This document shows, piece by piece, positions 54,697-63,406 of a stretch of DNA of 64,000 nt. Location of the stretch: NCBI GenBank assembly GCA_938027685.1, contig CALJAM010000010.1, forward strand, positions 1 through 64,000, read 5' to 3'. The translations under genes and the position numbers were made by a program. This DNA is from an uncultured Bryobacteraceae bacterium. GTDB lineage: Bacteria; Acidobacteriota; Terriglobia; Bryobacterales; Bryobacteraceae. Under the pieces are notes generated by a model, which was not told the origin of the DNA, did no database searches, and saw nothing but the letters and a program-made list of their open reading frames with translations. Position 1 is the first letter of the stretch. The number at the start of each line of letters is the position of its first letter.

Positions 54697-56316
54697 TCAT
54701 ATGCTCAGCGACGCCACCTGCGGCTTGCGGAACAGCACCCAGTTGAAGATCGTCCGGGAGACAAATACCGCCGTGAAAACGTTCGCCACCAGACCCACCA
54801 CCAGCGTCACCGCGAAACCCTTCACCGGACCCGTCCCGAACATGAACAGGAACGCGCACGAAACCACCGTGACCACGTGCGTGTCGATGATGGTGATGAA
54901 CGCCCGGTCGAAGCCCGCTTCCACCGCCGCAATCACGCCCTTGCCCGAGCGCAGCTCCTCGCGGATCCGCTCGAAGATCAAAATGTTGGAATCCACCGCC
55001 ATGCCCAGGCTCAGCACGAACCCCGCAATGCCCGGCAGCGTCCACACCGCTTCGAAGTAGCTCAGCGCCGCCAGCGTCAGCAGCCCGTTCATCAGCAGCG
55101 CCACCACCGCATTCACGCCGCTCAGTCGATAGTAGATCAGCATGATCGCGGCCACCAGAATCAGGCCCAGGATCCCCGCCGACACGCCCTGCCGGATCGA
55201 GTCCGAACCCAGCGAAGGCCCGATCGTCCGCTCCTCCAGGTAATCAATGCCCGCAGGCAACGACCCGGACTGCAGCACCAGCGCCAGATCCGACGCATCC
55301 TGCTCGTTGGCCGCACCCGTGATCCGCCCCTGGTCCTCGATCCGGCTCTGAATCACCGGCGCGCTGCGTACCTGATTGTCCAGAATGATCGCCAGCCGAT
55401 TGCCGATGTTACGCTCCGTGTGCTGCGCGAAACGCCGCGCGCCGTCCGGCCCCAGCGTGAAATCCGTCTCCCACTTGCCGAACTCGTCGCGGCTGGGCCG
55501 CGCCATCCGGATATCCTCGCCCGTGATCACCGGAACCCGGTTGACCAGCCACCAGCTCTCCCCCGCCTCGCCCGGCCGCCGCATCTCCGGAACCAGCTTC
55601 GTGTTCAGCGGCAGCACTCCGCCGTACTTGGCTAACGCCTGCTCGCGCGAAGAGAACGGCCCGTCCTGCACCTCGCTGATCTCCAGCACCGCCGTCGTGC
55701 CCATGATCTGCTTGACCCGCGCGGGATCGTCCACGCCCGGCAGTTGCACCAGAATCTCGTACTCGCTCTCGGCCGCCCCGTGCTGCTGGATGACCGGCTC
55801 CGTCAGCCCCAGCGCGTTGATCCGCCGCTCCAGCGTACGAATCGTCCGCTCCACCGTCTCCCGCTTCAGCGCCAGCAACTCGCTCGGCCGCATCGTGAGC
55901 CGGTAATCGTTCTCCCCGATCGCCGCCAACACCCACATCGGGAATCGCTGCGTGACGATCGCACGCAGATCCCCCGCGCGAGCCGCCGGCACGCCCCGCA
56001 GATAAATCGCGATCGTGTCCGCCTCCTCCACCCGCTGCGGATCGTTGCGTTCCAGTTGCGCGAACTCGATGCCCGCCCGCCGCAACTCTTGCCGCAGGCT
56101 CTCGATCGTCATGTCCGCCCGCGCCTTCACCGCCTCGTGCACCCGCACCTGCAGGATCAGGTGACTGCCCCCGCGCAGGTCCAGACCCAGCCGAACGTTC
56201 CGGCGCAGGTTCGCCTTGAGTTGGTCCAGCGAACGCGGCAGGCCGATCAGGCCCAGAATCGCCGCCGCCAGCACCGCCGCGATCACGATCGCACGCACTT
56301 TGACGTTTCTCTTCAT
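54697..56316 (-). CDS. secD: Protein translocase subunit SecD
   Basis: The RND-family accessory subunit of the Sec translocon, 539 residues. LGLDLRGGSHLILQV opens the first periplasmic domain; SEYEILVQLPGVDDPARVKQIMGTTAVLE belongs to P1, and the C-terminal RND membrane domain has LSLGMAVDSNILIFERIREELRSGKG. Slightly shorter than E. coli SecD (615). It lies between yajC and secF in the usual order. Confidence 0.95.
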   Translation of the reverse strand: MKRNVKVRAIVIAAVLAAAILGLIGLPRSLDQLKANLRRNVRLGLDLRGGSHLILQVRVHEAVKARADMTIESLRQELRRAGIEFAQLERNDPQRVEEADTIAIYLRGVPAARAGDLRAIVTQRFPMWVLAAIGENDYRLTMRPSELLALKRETVERTIRTLERRINALGLTEPVIQQHGAAESEYEILVQLPGVDDPARVKQIMGTTAVLEISEVQDGPFSSREQALAKYGGVLPLNTKLVPEMRRPGEAGESWWLVNRVPVITGEDIRMARPSRDEFGKWETDFTLGPDGARRFAQHTERNIGNRLAIILDNQVRSAPVIQSRIEDQGRITGAANEQDASDLALVLQSGSLPAGIDYLEERTIGPSLGSDSIRQGVSAGILGLILVAAIMLIYYRLSGVNAVVALLMNGLLTLAALSYFEAVWTLPGIAGFVLSLGMAVDSNILIFERIREELRSGKGVIAAVEAGFDRAFITIIDTHVVTVVSCAFLFMFGTGPVKGFAVTLVVGLVANVFTAVFVSRTIFNWVLFRKPQVASLSI

Positions 56317-56332
56317 GCCCGCAACGACTGCC

Positions 56333-56653
56333 TTACTTCTTGCTCTCGGTCGGAATCAGCGCCGCCACCGCGCTCCGTGTCACCTGCAGCTTCACGTTGT
56401 CCGGCTTGACGCGCAGCACCAGCGTGTCGTCCTCTCGGTTGATGCCCACGATCGTCCCGATAATGCCGCCGCTGGTCAACACCGTCTGCCCCGGCTCCAG
56501 GCTGGCCAGCATCTTCTGCTGCCGCTTCCGCTGCCTCTGCATGGGCAAGAACAGCAGAAAGTAAAAAATCAGGATGATGGGCAGAACCGTGAGCAGAAAC
56601 CCCACGGCGCTCGATGGGGGCTGTTGCTGCTGTAGGATCAGGCTCGACACCAC
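56333..56653 (-). CDS. yajC: Preprotein translocase subunit YajC
   Basis: A 106-residue small membrane protein of the SecDF-YajC complex. The TM helix FLLTVLPIILIFYFLLFLPMQRQRKRQQKM is followed by the characteristic MLASLEPGQTVLTSGGIIGTIVGINREDDTLVLRV. It starts with GTG. A glutamine stretch (QQQQPP) stands before the TM helix. It is first in the yajC-secD-secF order, 17 bases before secD. Confidence 0.95.
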   Translation of the reverse strand: MVSSLILQQQQPPSSAVGFLLTVLPIILIFYFLLFLPMQRQRKRQQKMLASLEPGQTVLTSGGIIGTIVGINREDDTLVLRVKPDNVKLQVTRSAVAALIPTESKK

Positions 56654-56800
56654 CTTCGCCTCGCTGATCTACCTGGCTTCCGCCGCGCCCGGCACCTACC
56701 GGCCTTCGCTGGCGGCGAACAGCGCGGGATCCATCCGGGGAAACCGCCGGGGACAGCAGAGCGGTTCACTCACCTAGCGTGCCTGAACCCGCTCCCGATG

Positions 56801-58408
56801 TCAAGCGCGTGCAGCCCGCCCGCTCGGACCGTACTCGACAACCAGCAGCGCGATATCGTCGGCTTGTTCCACCCCGCCGGTAAACTCCTCCACGGCCTGC
56901 AATACGGCCCGGTACAGCTCTCCGGCGCCCCCTGCGCCACAGCTCGCCGCCACGCGCTCCAGCCGCCTCAAGCCGAACAATTCGCCCTCTGCGTTGCGCG
57001 CCTCCGTCAGCCCGTCCGTGTAAAACAGCAAACGCTCCCCCGCTTCCAGTTGCACTTCCTCGGCCTCGTAGCGAGCCTCCTCGAGCAGCCCCAGCGGCGC
57101 CGAGCGCGCCGGATGTCGCTCGATGCCCGTCCTGCGCAGCCGCAGCCACGGCGGATGCCCCGCGTTCACCACGCGCAGCCGACCGCCCGCTTCCACCAGC
57201 CCGTAAATCACCGTGGCGTACTGCTCGCCCCCCGTGCGCTCCAACAGAAATCGATTCACACCCGCCATCATCTCTTCCACCCTCACACGCGTGTGCGGCG
57301 CCGCCACGAACATGCCCTGAAGCAGCGCCGCCAACAGGGCCGCGCCCACGCCCTTGCCCGAAACGTCCGCTATCGCCAACGCAAAGCCGCCCTCCCCCGC
57401 CGCGCGCAGCTCGTAATAGTCGCCCCCCACCTCGCGCGAAGGAATGCTCCCGCCGGCCGCCCGCAACCACTCCGCCGATGGCAACTGACGCGGCAGCAGA
57501 CTCTCCTGGATGCGCCGCGCTATCCTGAGTTCCTCCTCCATGTGCTGCCGCGCCCACTGCTCCTCGAGCAGTCGCGCGTTCTCCAGCACCGTCGACGCTT
57601 CGAAGGCCAACGTGGTCAGCAGCTCGCGGCTGCCCGCCGCCGGCTCGCAGGCGCCCTCAGCCTCCATGTACAGCAGCCCGATCGTCTCTGTGGCCGCCGA
57701 GACCAACCCCGTCTGCTGCCCGCCTCCCGTGCGCACTCGCACCAGCGGTATGGCCAAAGCTCCCCCTACCGCCTCCGGCGCCACCCAGAAAAGATCCTGA
57801 CGCTCGCCCACCGCCCGCTCCAGCTGCTCCGCCGGCAACCGAGGCGCCGCACCGCGCAGCGGACCCGTCCGGCTCCGCGCCACCCGCACCTGCAACCGAC
57901 CTTCGGAACCCCTCAGCAGTAAAAAGCCCCGCGCACACCCCGTCACCGCCAGCGCCGCCTCCACCACCGCCGCTAGGACTTCGTCCGTGGAAAGCGATGC
58001 TTGCAGCGCACGCGCCACCTCCAGCATCGCACGCAGCCGCACCAGGTGGCTGCCCGGCGCCTCCGCCTGCGCCAGCAGCGACGTCGCCCCGCCGACTAAC
58101 TCGAACACCAGCTCGTAGGAATCCCCAAAGCCGAACCCAATGCGATCCCCCTGCCGCAGCACGTGCCGACTCACCCGCTGCCCGTTCACGAACAAGCCGT
58201 GCCGGCTGCCCAGATCCTCGATCACGTACGCGCCCTGCTCGATGATGATCCGCGCATGCCGCCGCGAAATCCGCCCGTCGCGCAGCGCCAGCTGGTTCTC
58301 GCCCAATCGCCCGATGTGAAAAGGCACCGGCGTCACCGGCGCTTCCCAACGATCCCCCGCCGGACCCCGGACGATCAGCACCGCCGGCGGCGGCCCCTCC
58401 CCCTTCAT
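56801..58408 (-). CDS. FHA-GAF-PP2C (SpoIIE/RsbU-type) serine phosphatase
   Basis: A 535-residue signalling protein with three domains. The N-terminal FHA domain (about 25-105) has IGRLGENQLALRDGRISRRHARI and LGSRHGLFVNGQRV, so it should bind phosphothreonine. A GAF domain (about 130-290) follows. The C-terminal PP2C/SpoIIE domain shows PSREVGGDYYEL, ALAIADVSGKGVGAALLAALLQGM, LRVVNAGHPPW and LLFYTDGLTEARN with metal-binding Asp residues. It probably controls an anti-sigma/anti-anti-sigma partner switch, but no partner gene is nearby. ATG overlaps the fur stop (ATGA). Confidence 0.92.
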   Translation of the reverse strand: MKGEGPPPAVLIVRGPAGDRWEAPVTPVPFHIGRLGENQLALRDGRISRRHARIIIEQGAYVIEDLGSRHGLFVNGQRVSRHVLRQGDRIGFGFGDSYELVFELVGGATSLLAQAEAPGSHLVRLRAMLEVARALQASLSTDEVLAAVVEAALAVTGCARGFLLLRGSEGRLQVRVARSRTGPLRGAAPRLPAEQLERAVGERQDLFWVAPEAVGGALAIPLVRVRTGGGQQTGLVSAATETIGLLYMEAEGACEPAAGSRELLTTLAFEASTVLENARLLEEQWARQHMEEELRIARRIQESLLPRQLPSAEWLRAAGGSIPSREVGGDYYELRAAGEGGFALAIADVSGKGVGAALLAALLQGMFVAAPHTRVRVEEMMAGVNRFLLERTGGEQYATVIYGLVEAGGRLRVVNAGHPPWLRLRRTGIERHPARSAPLGLLEEARYEAEEVQLEAGERLLFYTDGLTEARNAEGELFGLRRLERVAASCGAGGAGELYRAVLQAVEEFTGGVEQADDIALLVVEYGPSGRAARA

Positions 58409-58902
58409 CTCTTCGTCCGCCGCGCGTTCCGCACCCGCGCGCCCTCGGCGGCCTGCTCCATCTCACGCGCCCGCAGGACTCGGCAGTGCGAACAGTACCC
58501 GCCCGCCTCCGTCCTCACCATCAACACCTGAAAGCCCAGATGGTTCTCGATCTGTCGCCGCATCCGCCTCAGCGGTTCGCCGTAAAACTCCTCCACCTTG
58601 CCGCAGCGCAGACACACCACGTGCGCGTGCTCCTGCTTCATCCGCGTCTCGTAGTAGTGCGCCTCGCCCTCCCAGTGCATCAGATCCAGCTCGTCCACCA
58701 GCCCGCTGTCCTTCAGCAGCTTCAGCGTGCGGTAGACCGTCACCCGGTTCAGCTTGGGATCGCGTTCCCGCGCCAGCCTGTAAAGATGCTCCGCATCCAA
58801 ATGCGCCCCGGATTGCTCCAGCAGCTCCAGCAGAATCTTGCGCTGGCGCGTCATCCGCAAGCCCTGCTCGCGTAGCGACGCTTCGATCCCCCGCGTTTTC
58901 AC
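58405..58902 (-). CDS. Fur-family transcriptional regulator
   Basis: A 165-residue metal- or peroxide-responsive repressor of the Fur/PerR/Zur family. The winged helix has RMTRQRKILLELLEQSGAHLDAEHLYRLARERDPKLNRVTVYRTLKLLKDSGLV. Metal sites are EGEAHYYETRMKQEHAHVVCLRCGKV and the second Cys pair CSHC. Both CxxC pairs fit a structural zinc. The GTG start at 58902 follows GAGAGG. Fur, PerR and Zur cannot be told apart reliably by eye. It is coupled to the phosphatase gene downstream. Confidence 0.9.
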   Translation of the reverse strand: MKTRGIEASLREQGLRMTRQRKILLELLEQSGAHLDAEHLYRLARERDPKLNRVTVYRTLKLLKDSGLVDELDLMHWEGEAHYYETRMKQEHAHVVCLRCGKVEEFYGEPLRRMRRQIENHLGFQVLMVRTEAGGYCSHCRVLRAREMEQAAEGARVRNARRTKR

Positions 58903-58964
58903 CGAACGTGCCTCTCTACGCCACCATAACACGCCGCTCTCTCCGGCCAAGCCGCGCCCGGCGC

Positions 58965-58970
58965 GATAAT
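58965..58970 (+). promoter_or_regulatory. -10 box deciding the start of the DnaC-like gene
   Basis: GATAAT ends seven bases before ATG 58978, giving a leaderless transcript from that ATG. The track start at 58969 lies inside the box itself and is therefore unlikely. Confidence 0.35.
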
Positions 58971-58977
58971 GGAAACC

Positions 58978-59745
58978 ATGGGCGAACCCCTGTGCCCCCA
59001 CTGCGGCGGTACGGGCTGGAGGATCATCGAGCGCGAGGGCATCAGCGCCGCCGAACCCTGCTCCTGCCAACAGGCCGAACGCCTGCGGATGCTCGAAGAA
59101 CGCGCCGGCATCCCGCCCCTGTACCGCAACGCCTCGCTCGACAACTTCCGCCTGCCCACCGAAGACCCCGTCGCCTACCGCCATATGGCCGCCGCCGTCC
59201 TCACCGTTCGCTCCTACGTCCGCGAATTCCCCCAACCCGACAAGCCCGGACTCTTGCTCATGGGCGATCCCGGCACCGGCAAAACCCACCTCGCCGTCGC
59301 TGCCCTTCGCATGCTCATCGCCCGCGGCTTCGAAGGCGTCTTCTTCGACTACCAGGACTTGCTGGCGCGCGTCCGCGCAAGCTGGGACCCCGCTTCCGGT
59401 ACCGGCGAACGCGATCCCTACCGCATGGCGCTCGAAGCAGAAGTCCTGCTGCTCGACGACCTCGGCTCTCAGCGCGGCCCCGAGTGGGTCGTGGACACCA
59501 TCACCGCCATCGTCACCCACCGCTGTAACTACCAGAAGCCCCTCATCGCCACCACCAACCTGCCCGACGACGCCGCCGGCGACGACCTGCTCGAACGTCC
59601 CTCCGACCTCGGCGAACGCCCCCGCTACCGCACCAGCCTCGCCGAGCGCATCGGCGAACGCGCCCGCTCGCGCCTCTTCCAAATGTGCCGCCTCGTCCGC
59701 CTCCCTCCCGTCGCCGACTACCGCCTCAAACCCCGCGCGCGCTGA
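58978..59745 (+). CDS. DnaC/IstB-like AAA+ ATPase with N-terminal zinc motif
   Basis: A 255-residue ATPase, probably a replicative helicase loader (DnaC/DnaI type). The N-terminus has CPHCGGTGW and CSCQQAERL, a likely zinc-binding pair. Walker A is MGDPGTGKTH, Walker B VLLLDDLGS, and sensor 1 IATTNLP. No transposase is adjacent, so it is not an IstB of an insertion sequence. The start is ATG 58978. Confidence 0.82.
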   Translation: MGEPLCPHCGGTGWRIIEREGISAAEPCSCQQAERLRMLEERAGIPPLYRNASLDNFRLPTEDPVAYRHMAAAVLTVRSYVREFPQPDKPGLLLMGDPGTGKTHLAVAALRMLIARGFEGVFFDYQDLLARVRASWDPASGTGERDPYRMALEAEVLLLDDLGSQRGPEWVVDTITAIVTHRCNYQKPLIATTNLPDDAAGDDLLERPSDLGERPRYRTSLAERIGERARSRLFQMCRLVRLPPVADYRLKPRAR

Positions 59746-59751
59746 AACCTC

Positions 59752-60993
59752 TCAGGCCTCCCCCCGCGGCGCGTATCGCGCACGAACCAGAAATACGTAC
59801 GCCGCCACCCCCGTCAGCAGGAAAAACCAAATCGCCTTCATCGGCGCCTCGTAGCTCCCCGTCGAGTGCACCAGCCAGCCCGTCAACAGCGGCGCCACGA
59901 TGCCCGGCAGGTTCGCCGCGCAATTCTGCACGCCCACGATCCGCCCCACCGCCGCACCCGGAATCAGCGTCTGCGTCAACGCCCAGTAATTCGCCGTCGT
60001 CAAACCCAGCCCGCTCAGCGAGAAAATCGCGAAAAACAACGCTACCTCGTTCGAATCCGAAAGCGCTCCGATCAGCTCCGTCGAAGCCGCCAGGAATCCC
60101 GCAATCGTGAACGCCTTCCGCACCCGCACCGCATCGTGCCCCTTTTCGATCAGACGGTCCGCCGCCCAGCCCGCCAACGTCGCCACCACCGCCATGCCCA
60201 AAAAGCTGAAGCCCGTGTACACGCTGGAATCCGCCAGCGAAAGCTGTCGCCGATCCACGAAATACGCCGGCAGCCAGGTCATCGAAAAATACACGAAGTA
60301 TTGGTAGCAGAACGTCCCGATCACCGTCCCCCAGATCACCGGACTGGCCAGCACGCGAGCGAAAGGAACTCTCACGCCTGCCCGCGCCCCCGCCTGCTGC
60401 GCCTCTAACTGCCGGTCGTCATCTCGCACGAACTTCAGCCAAGGGATCAGCCACAGCAATCCGCCCAGCCCCAGGATCAAGAACATCTTCCGCCACCCGA
60501 ATTCCACGATCAGCCAGCCCGCTAGCGGCGTGCCCAGCGCCGGCCCCACCTTCGCCGCCGCCATGTACAGCCCCACCGCAAGACCGCGCTGGTTCTCGCT
60601 GCAGTGAAACCGGATCCAGCGCATCCCCGCCGGCGTCACCACCGCTTCGCCCACGCCCAACAGAACACGCAGCAGAAATAGCTGCCGCACCGAGGTCACC
60701 AGCGCCGCACCCGCCGAAACCAGGCTCCACGCCATCAATCCCAGCGCATACGGGTACTTCACCCCAAAACGATCCACCACCCAGCCGGCCGGGATCTGCA
60801 GCGCCGCGTAGGACCAGAAAAAGGCCGAATTCAACGCGCCCCGATCCTGATCGGTAAGGCCGAATTCCGAGCGCATCGAACGGCTCGGATCCTTCTCGGC
60901 CAGCGCCACCGAGAGGTTGACCCGATCAAAGTACGCAATGATCATCCCCATGCACAGCAGCCCGATAATCAACCAGCGCCGACGCGGCGTCAT
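59752..60993 (-). CDS. MFS transporter, ACS-type (hexuronate/organic anion symporter-like)
   Basis: A 413-residue, twelve-TM major facilitator protein. It opens RRRWLIIGLLCMGMIIAYFDRVNLSVAL, the typical start of the anion:cation symporter group (ExuT, GudP). The loop GWVVDRFGVKYPYALG is the 2-3 motif, and LLGVGEAVVTPAGMRWI matches the helix-4/5 region. Uptake of a sugar acid is likely, in keeping with the exported sugar-acid enzymes in the window. GGGAGG precedes the ATG. It converges with the DnaC-like gene end. Confidence 0.88.
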   Translation of the reverse strand: MTPRRRWLIIGLLCMGMIIAYFDRVNLSVALAEKDPSRSMRSEFGLTDQDRGALNSAFFWSYAALQIPAGWVVDRFGVKYPYALGLMAWSLVSAGAALVTSVRQLFLLRVLLGVGEAVVTPAGMRWIRFHCSENQRGLAVGLYMAAAKVGPALGTPLAGWLIVEFGWRKMFLILGLGGLLWLIPWLKFVRDDDRQLEAQQAGARAGVRVPFARVLASPVIWGTVIGTFCYQYFVYFSMTWLPAYFVDRRQLSLADSSVYTGFSFLGMAVVATLAGWAADRLIEKGHDAVRVRKAFTIAGFLAASTELIGALSDSNEVALFFAIFSLSGLGLTTANYWALTQTLIPGAAVGRIVGVQNCAANLPGIVAPLLTGWLVHSTGSYEAPMKAIWFFLLTGVAAYVFLVRARYAPRGEA

Positions 60994-61155
60994 GGCCTCC
61001 CTTTCCGGTCCCCAACCATATCACAGCCCGCTCCGCCCTCGGCGAACTGCCGCCCGACGACGCATGCGGGCCCCTCAAAAAACTTGCCAGATCCCTCGCC
61101 CGCTGGCAAAATAACCTTTCAAGTTCGGGCCGATCGTGCCCGGGAGCGGGTTGCC

Positions 61156-62409
61156 ATGCAGATTCGCGTACTCGCCTTCGTCCTCGCCGGTGGAAAAGGA
61201 ACGCGGCTGTGGCCGCTCACCAAAGAGCGCGCCAAACCTGCCGTCCCCTTCGGAGGCAAGTACCGCATCATCGATTTCGTCCTCTCCAACCTGGTCAACT
61301 CCGGCATCTACTCCATCTACGTCCTCACCCAGTTCCGCAGCCAATCCCTGCTCCAGCACCTGCGCGACGGCTGGCAGTTCGGCGGCGTCCTCAGCCAGCA
61401 GTTCATCATCCCCGTCCCCGCCCAGATGCGCTCGCCCGGCGAAACCTGGTACCTCGGCACCGCCGACGCCATCTACCAGAACCTCAACCTCATCGAGCAG
61501 TCCGCCCCCGACGTCGTCGCCATCTTCGGCGCCGACCATGTCTACCGCATGAACATCCGCGAGATGATCGAGTTCCACTGCGAGCGCCAGGCCGACGCCA
61601 CCGTCGCCGCCGTCCCCGTCCCACGCCGCATGGCCGCTGAATTCGGCGTCATCCAGGCCGAGCCCGACGGACGCGTCACCGCCTTCTTCGAAAAACAGCC
61701 CGACGCCCCCCACATGCCCGGCGATCCCGAACGAGTCTTCGCCTCCATGGGCAACTACGTCTTCTCCACACCCGCCTTGCTCCGCGAACTCGAGCGCGAC
61801 GCCGCCGACGACTCCAGCACCCACGACTTCGGCCGCGACATCCTTCCCTCCATGACCCGCCGCTGCCGCCTCTACGCCTATAACTTCGAAACCAACCGCA
61901 TCCCAGGCGAACCACCCGGCAAGCCCAATTACTGGCGCGACGTCGGCACCATCGAAGCCTACTACGAAGCCAACATGGACCTCCGCGCCGTCGATCCCGC
62001 ACTCAACCTCTACAACCGCCAGTGGCCCCTGCGCACCGCCAGCTACGCCACCCCTCCCGCTAAGTTCGTCTTCGACGAGGAAGGCCGTCGCGGCCAGGCC
62101 ATCGACTCCATCGTCTCCGGCGGCAGCATCCTCTCCGGCGGCATGGTCCGCAACTCCGTCATCGGTCGCGGCGTGCGCATCCACTCCGGCGCCGTCGTCG
62201 AGGAATCCATCATCTTCGACAACTGCGACATCGGCCGCCGCGCGCGCATCCGCCGCGCCATCCTCGATAAGAACGTCCGCGTCCCGCCCGATACCCTCAT
62301 CGGCTACGACCTCCACGAGGACCGCAAACGCTACCACGTCAGCCCCACCGGCATCGTCGTCGTCGAAGGCGCGCGCTCGGCCGTCGAACTCGCCACCCTC
62401 AACCTCTAA
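61156..62409 (+). CDS. glgC: Glucose-1-phosphate adenylyltransferase
   Basis: The ADP-glucose pyrophosphorylase committing glucose-1-phosphate to glycogen. The N-terminal nucleotidyltransferase motif is [47 protein letters not shown] and the glucose-1-phosphate site around [20 protein letters not shown] are present. The C-terminal left-handed beta helix ([39 protein letters not shown]) carries allosteric sites. ATG 61156 is chosen; the track start adds 24 unconserved residues. Length 417 is typical. Confidence 0.95.
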   Translation: MQIRVLAFVLAGGKGTRLWPLTKERAKPAVPFGGKYRIIDFVLSNLVNSGIYSIYVLTQFRSQSLLQHLRDGWQFGGVLSQQFIIPVPAQMRSPGETWYLGTADAIYQNLNLIEQSAPDVVAIFGADHVYRMNIREMIEFHCERQADATVAAVPVPRRMAAEFGVIQAEPDGRVTAFFEKQPDAPHMPGDPERVFASMGNYVFSTPALLRELERDAADDSSTHDFGRDILPSMTRRCRLYAYNFETNRIPGEPPGKPNYWRDVGTIEAYYEANMDLRAVDPALNLYNRQWPLRTASYATPPAKFVFDEEGRRGQAIDSIVSGGSILSGGMVRNSVIGRGVRIHSGAVVEESIIFDNCDIGRRARIRRAILDKNVRVPPDTLIGYDLHEDRKRYHVSPTGIVVVEGARSAVELATLNL

Positions 62410-62453
62410 ACCCGCCCGCCCTTATGCCTAAGCGTATGCTACAGTGTTGCCCG

Positions 62454-63392
62454 ATGCGTACCGCGATCCTGACATGCGCTCTCTCCGCCCTCGCCTGGAC
62501 CGCCGGCGATGAGGCCTTCAACGGACGCTGGAATATCCAGCCCTCCGGCATGCGCCGCGCCTGGTGGCTCGAAATCCAGGGCGCCGACACTCCCGCCCCG
62601 AAAGGCAAGTTCGTTGGCGCACCCGGCGGTCAGCTCGACGAGATTCCCAAACTCAGCATCCGCCGCGGCCAGCTACGCTTCGAATTCGAACGCAAATGGC
62701 GCATCGGCGACCGCAGCCGCCAGGCGCGAGGCGTCTGGACCGCCCGCATCAAGGACGGCAGGCTCGTCGGCCTGTTCCGTCTCCCCGGTCAGCCCCCCGT
62801 CTCCTGGGTCGGCGAACGCGCCCCCCTCATCGACGAGCGCGACGACGGAAGCTGGCGCGAAGCTCAGCCCATCGAACTTTTCAATGGTAGGGATCTCACC
62901 GGCTGGGTGCCCGTCGGGCGTCCCGGCGAACTCCGCTGGATGGTCAGGGACGGCATCCTCGTCAACGACGCACCCGCACCCAACTTGATGACCGAGGCCA
63001 AATTCTGGAACTTCAACCTGCACGTCGAATATCGCGTCGGTCCCAAGTCCAACTCCGGCATCGGCCTCCGCGGTCGCTATGAAGTGCAGATCCTCGAGGA
63101 CTACGGACGTCCCGTCTCAGGCCACTCCAACGGCGCCATCTACAGCCGCATCCCGCCCAGCGTCAACGCCAGCAAGCCCGCAGGCCAATGGCAGACCTTC
63201 GACATCCGCCTCATCGGTCGCATGGTCACCGTCGTGCTCAACGGCGTCAAGATCATCGACAACCGCGAGATCGAAGGCCTCACCGCCATCGCCGTCGACC
63301 CCAACGAAGCCCAACCCGGCCCCATCCTGCTCCAAGGCGACCACGGCGTCGTCGAGTTCCGCAAGATCACCCTCACGCCCCTGGTGCGGTGA
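62454..63392 (+). CDS. Exported DUF1080 (3-keto-disaccharide hydrolase family) protein
   Basis: A 312-residue protein with a signal peptide (MRTAILTCALSALAWTAG). A short N-terminal lipocalin-like beta part (WNIQPSGMRRAWWLEIQGA...QLRFEFERKW) precedes a DUF1080 jelly roll (IELFNGRDLTGWVPVGRPGELRWMVRDGILVND; KSNSGIGLRGRYEVQILEDYG; GQWQTFDIRLIGRMVTVVLNGVKIIDN; GPILLQGDHGVVEFRKITLTPL). DUF1080 proteins include 3-keto-glycoside hydrolases, whose substrates are made by Gfo/Idh/MocA dehydrogenases such as the one at 11672. TACAGT at 62440 is eight bases before the ATG. Confidence 0.88.
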   Translation: MRTAILTCALSALAWTAGDEAFNGRWNIQPSGMRRAWWLEIQGADTPAPKGKFVGAPGGQLDEIPKLSIRRGQLRFEFERKWRIGDRSRQARGVWTARIKDGRLVGLFRLPGQPPVSWVGERAPLIDERDDGSWREAQPIELFNGRDLTGWVPVGRPGELRWMVRDGILVNDAPAPNLMTEAKFWNFNLHVEYRVGPKSNSGIGLRGRYEVQILEDYGRPVSGHSNGAIYSRIPPSVNASKPAGQWQTFDIRLIGRMVTVVLNGVKIIDNREIEGLTAIAVDPNEAQPGPILLQGDHGVVEFRKITLTPLVR

Positions 63393-63406
63393 GCCCCTCC
63401 GCCCCT

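Noticed and set aside
58978-59745. IstB of an IS21-type insertion sequence
   Set aside because: No IstA transposase or terminal inverted repeats nearby, and the N-terminal zinc motif fits helicase loaders better.
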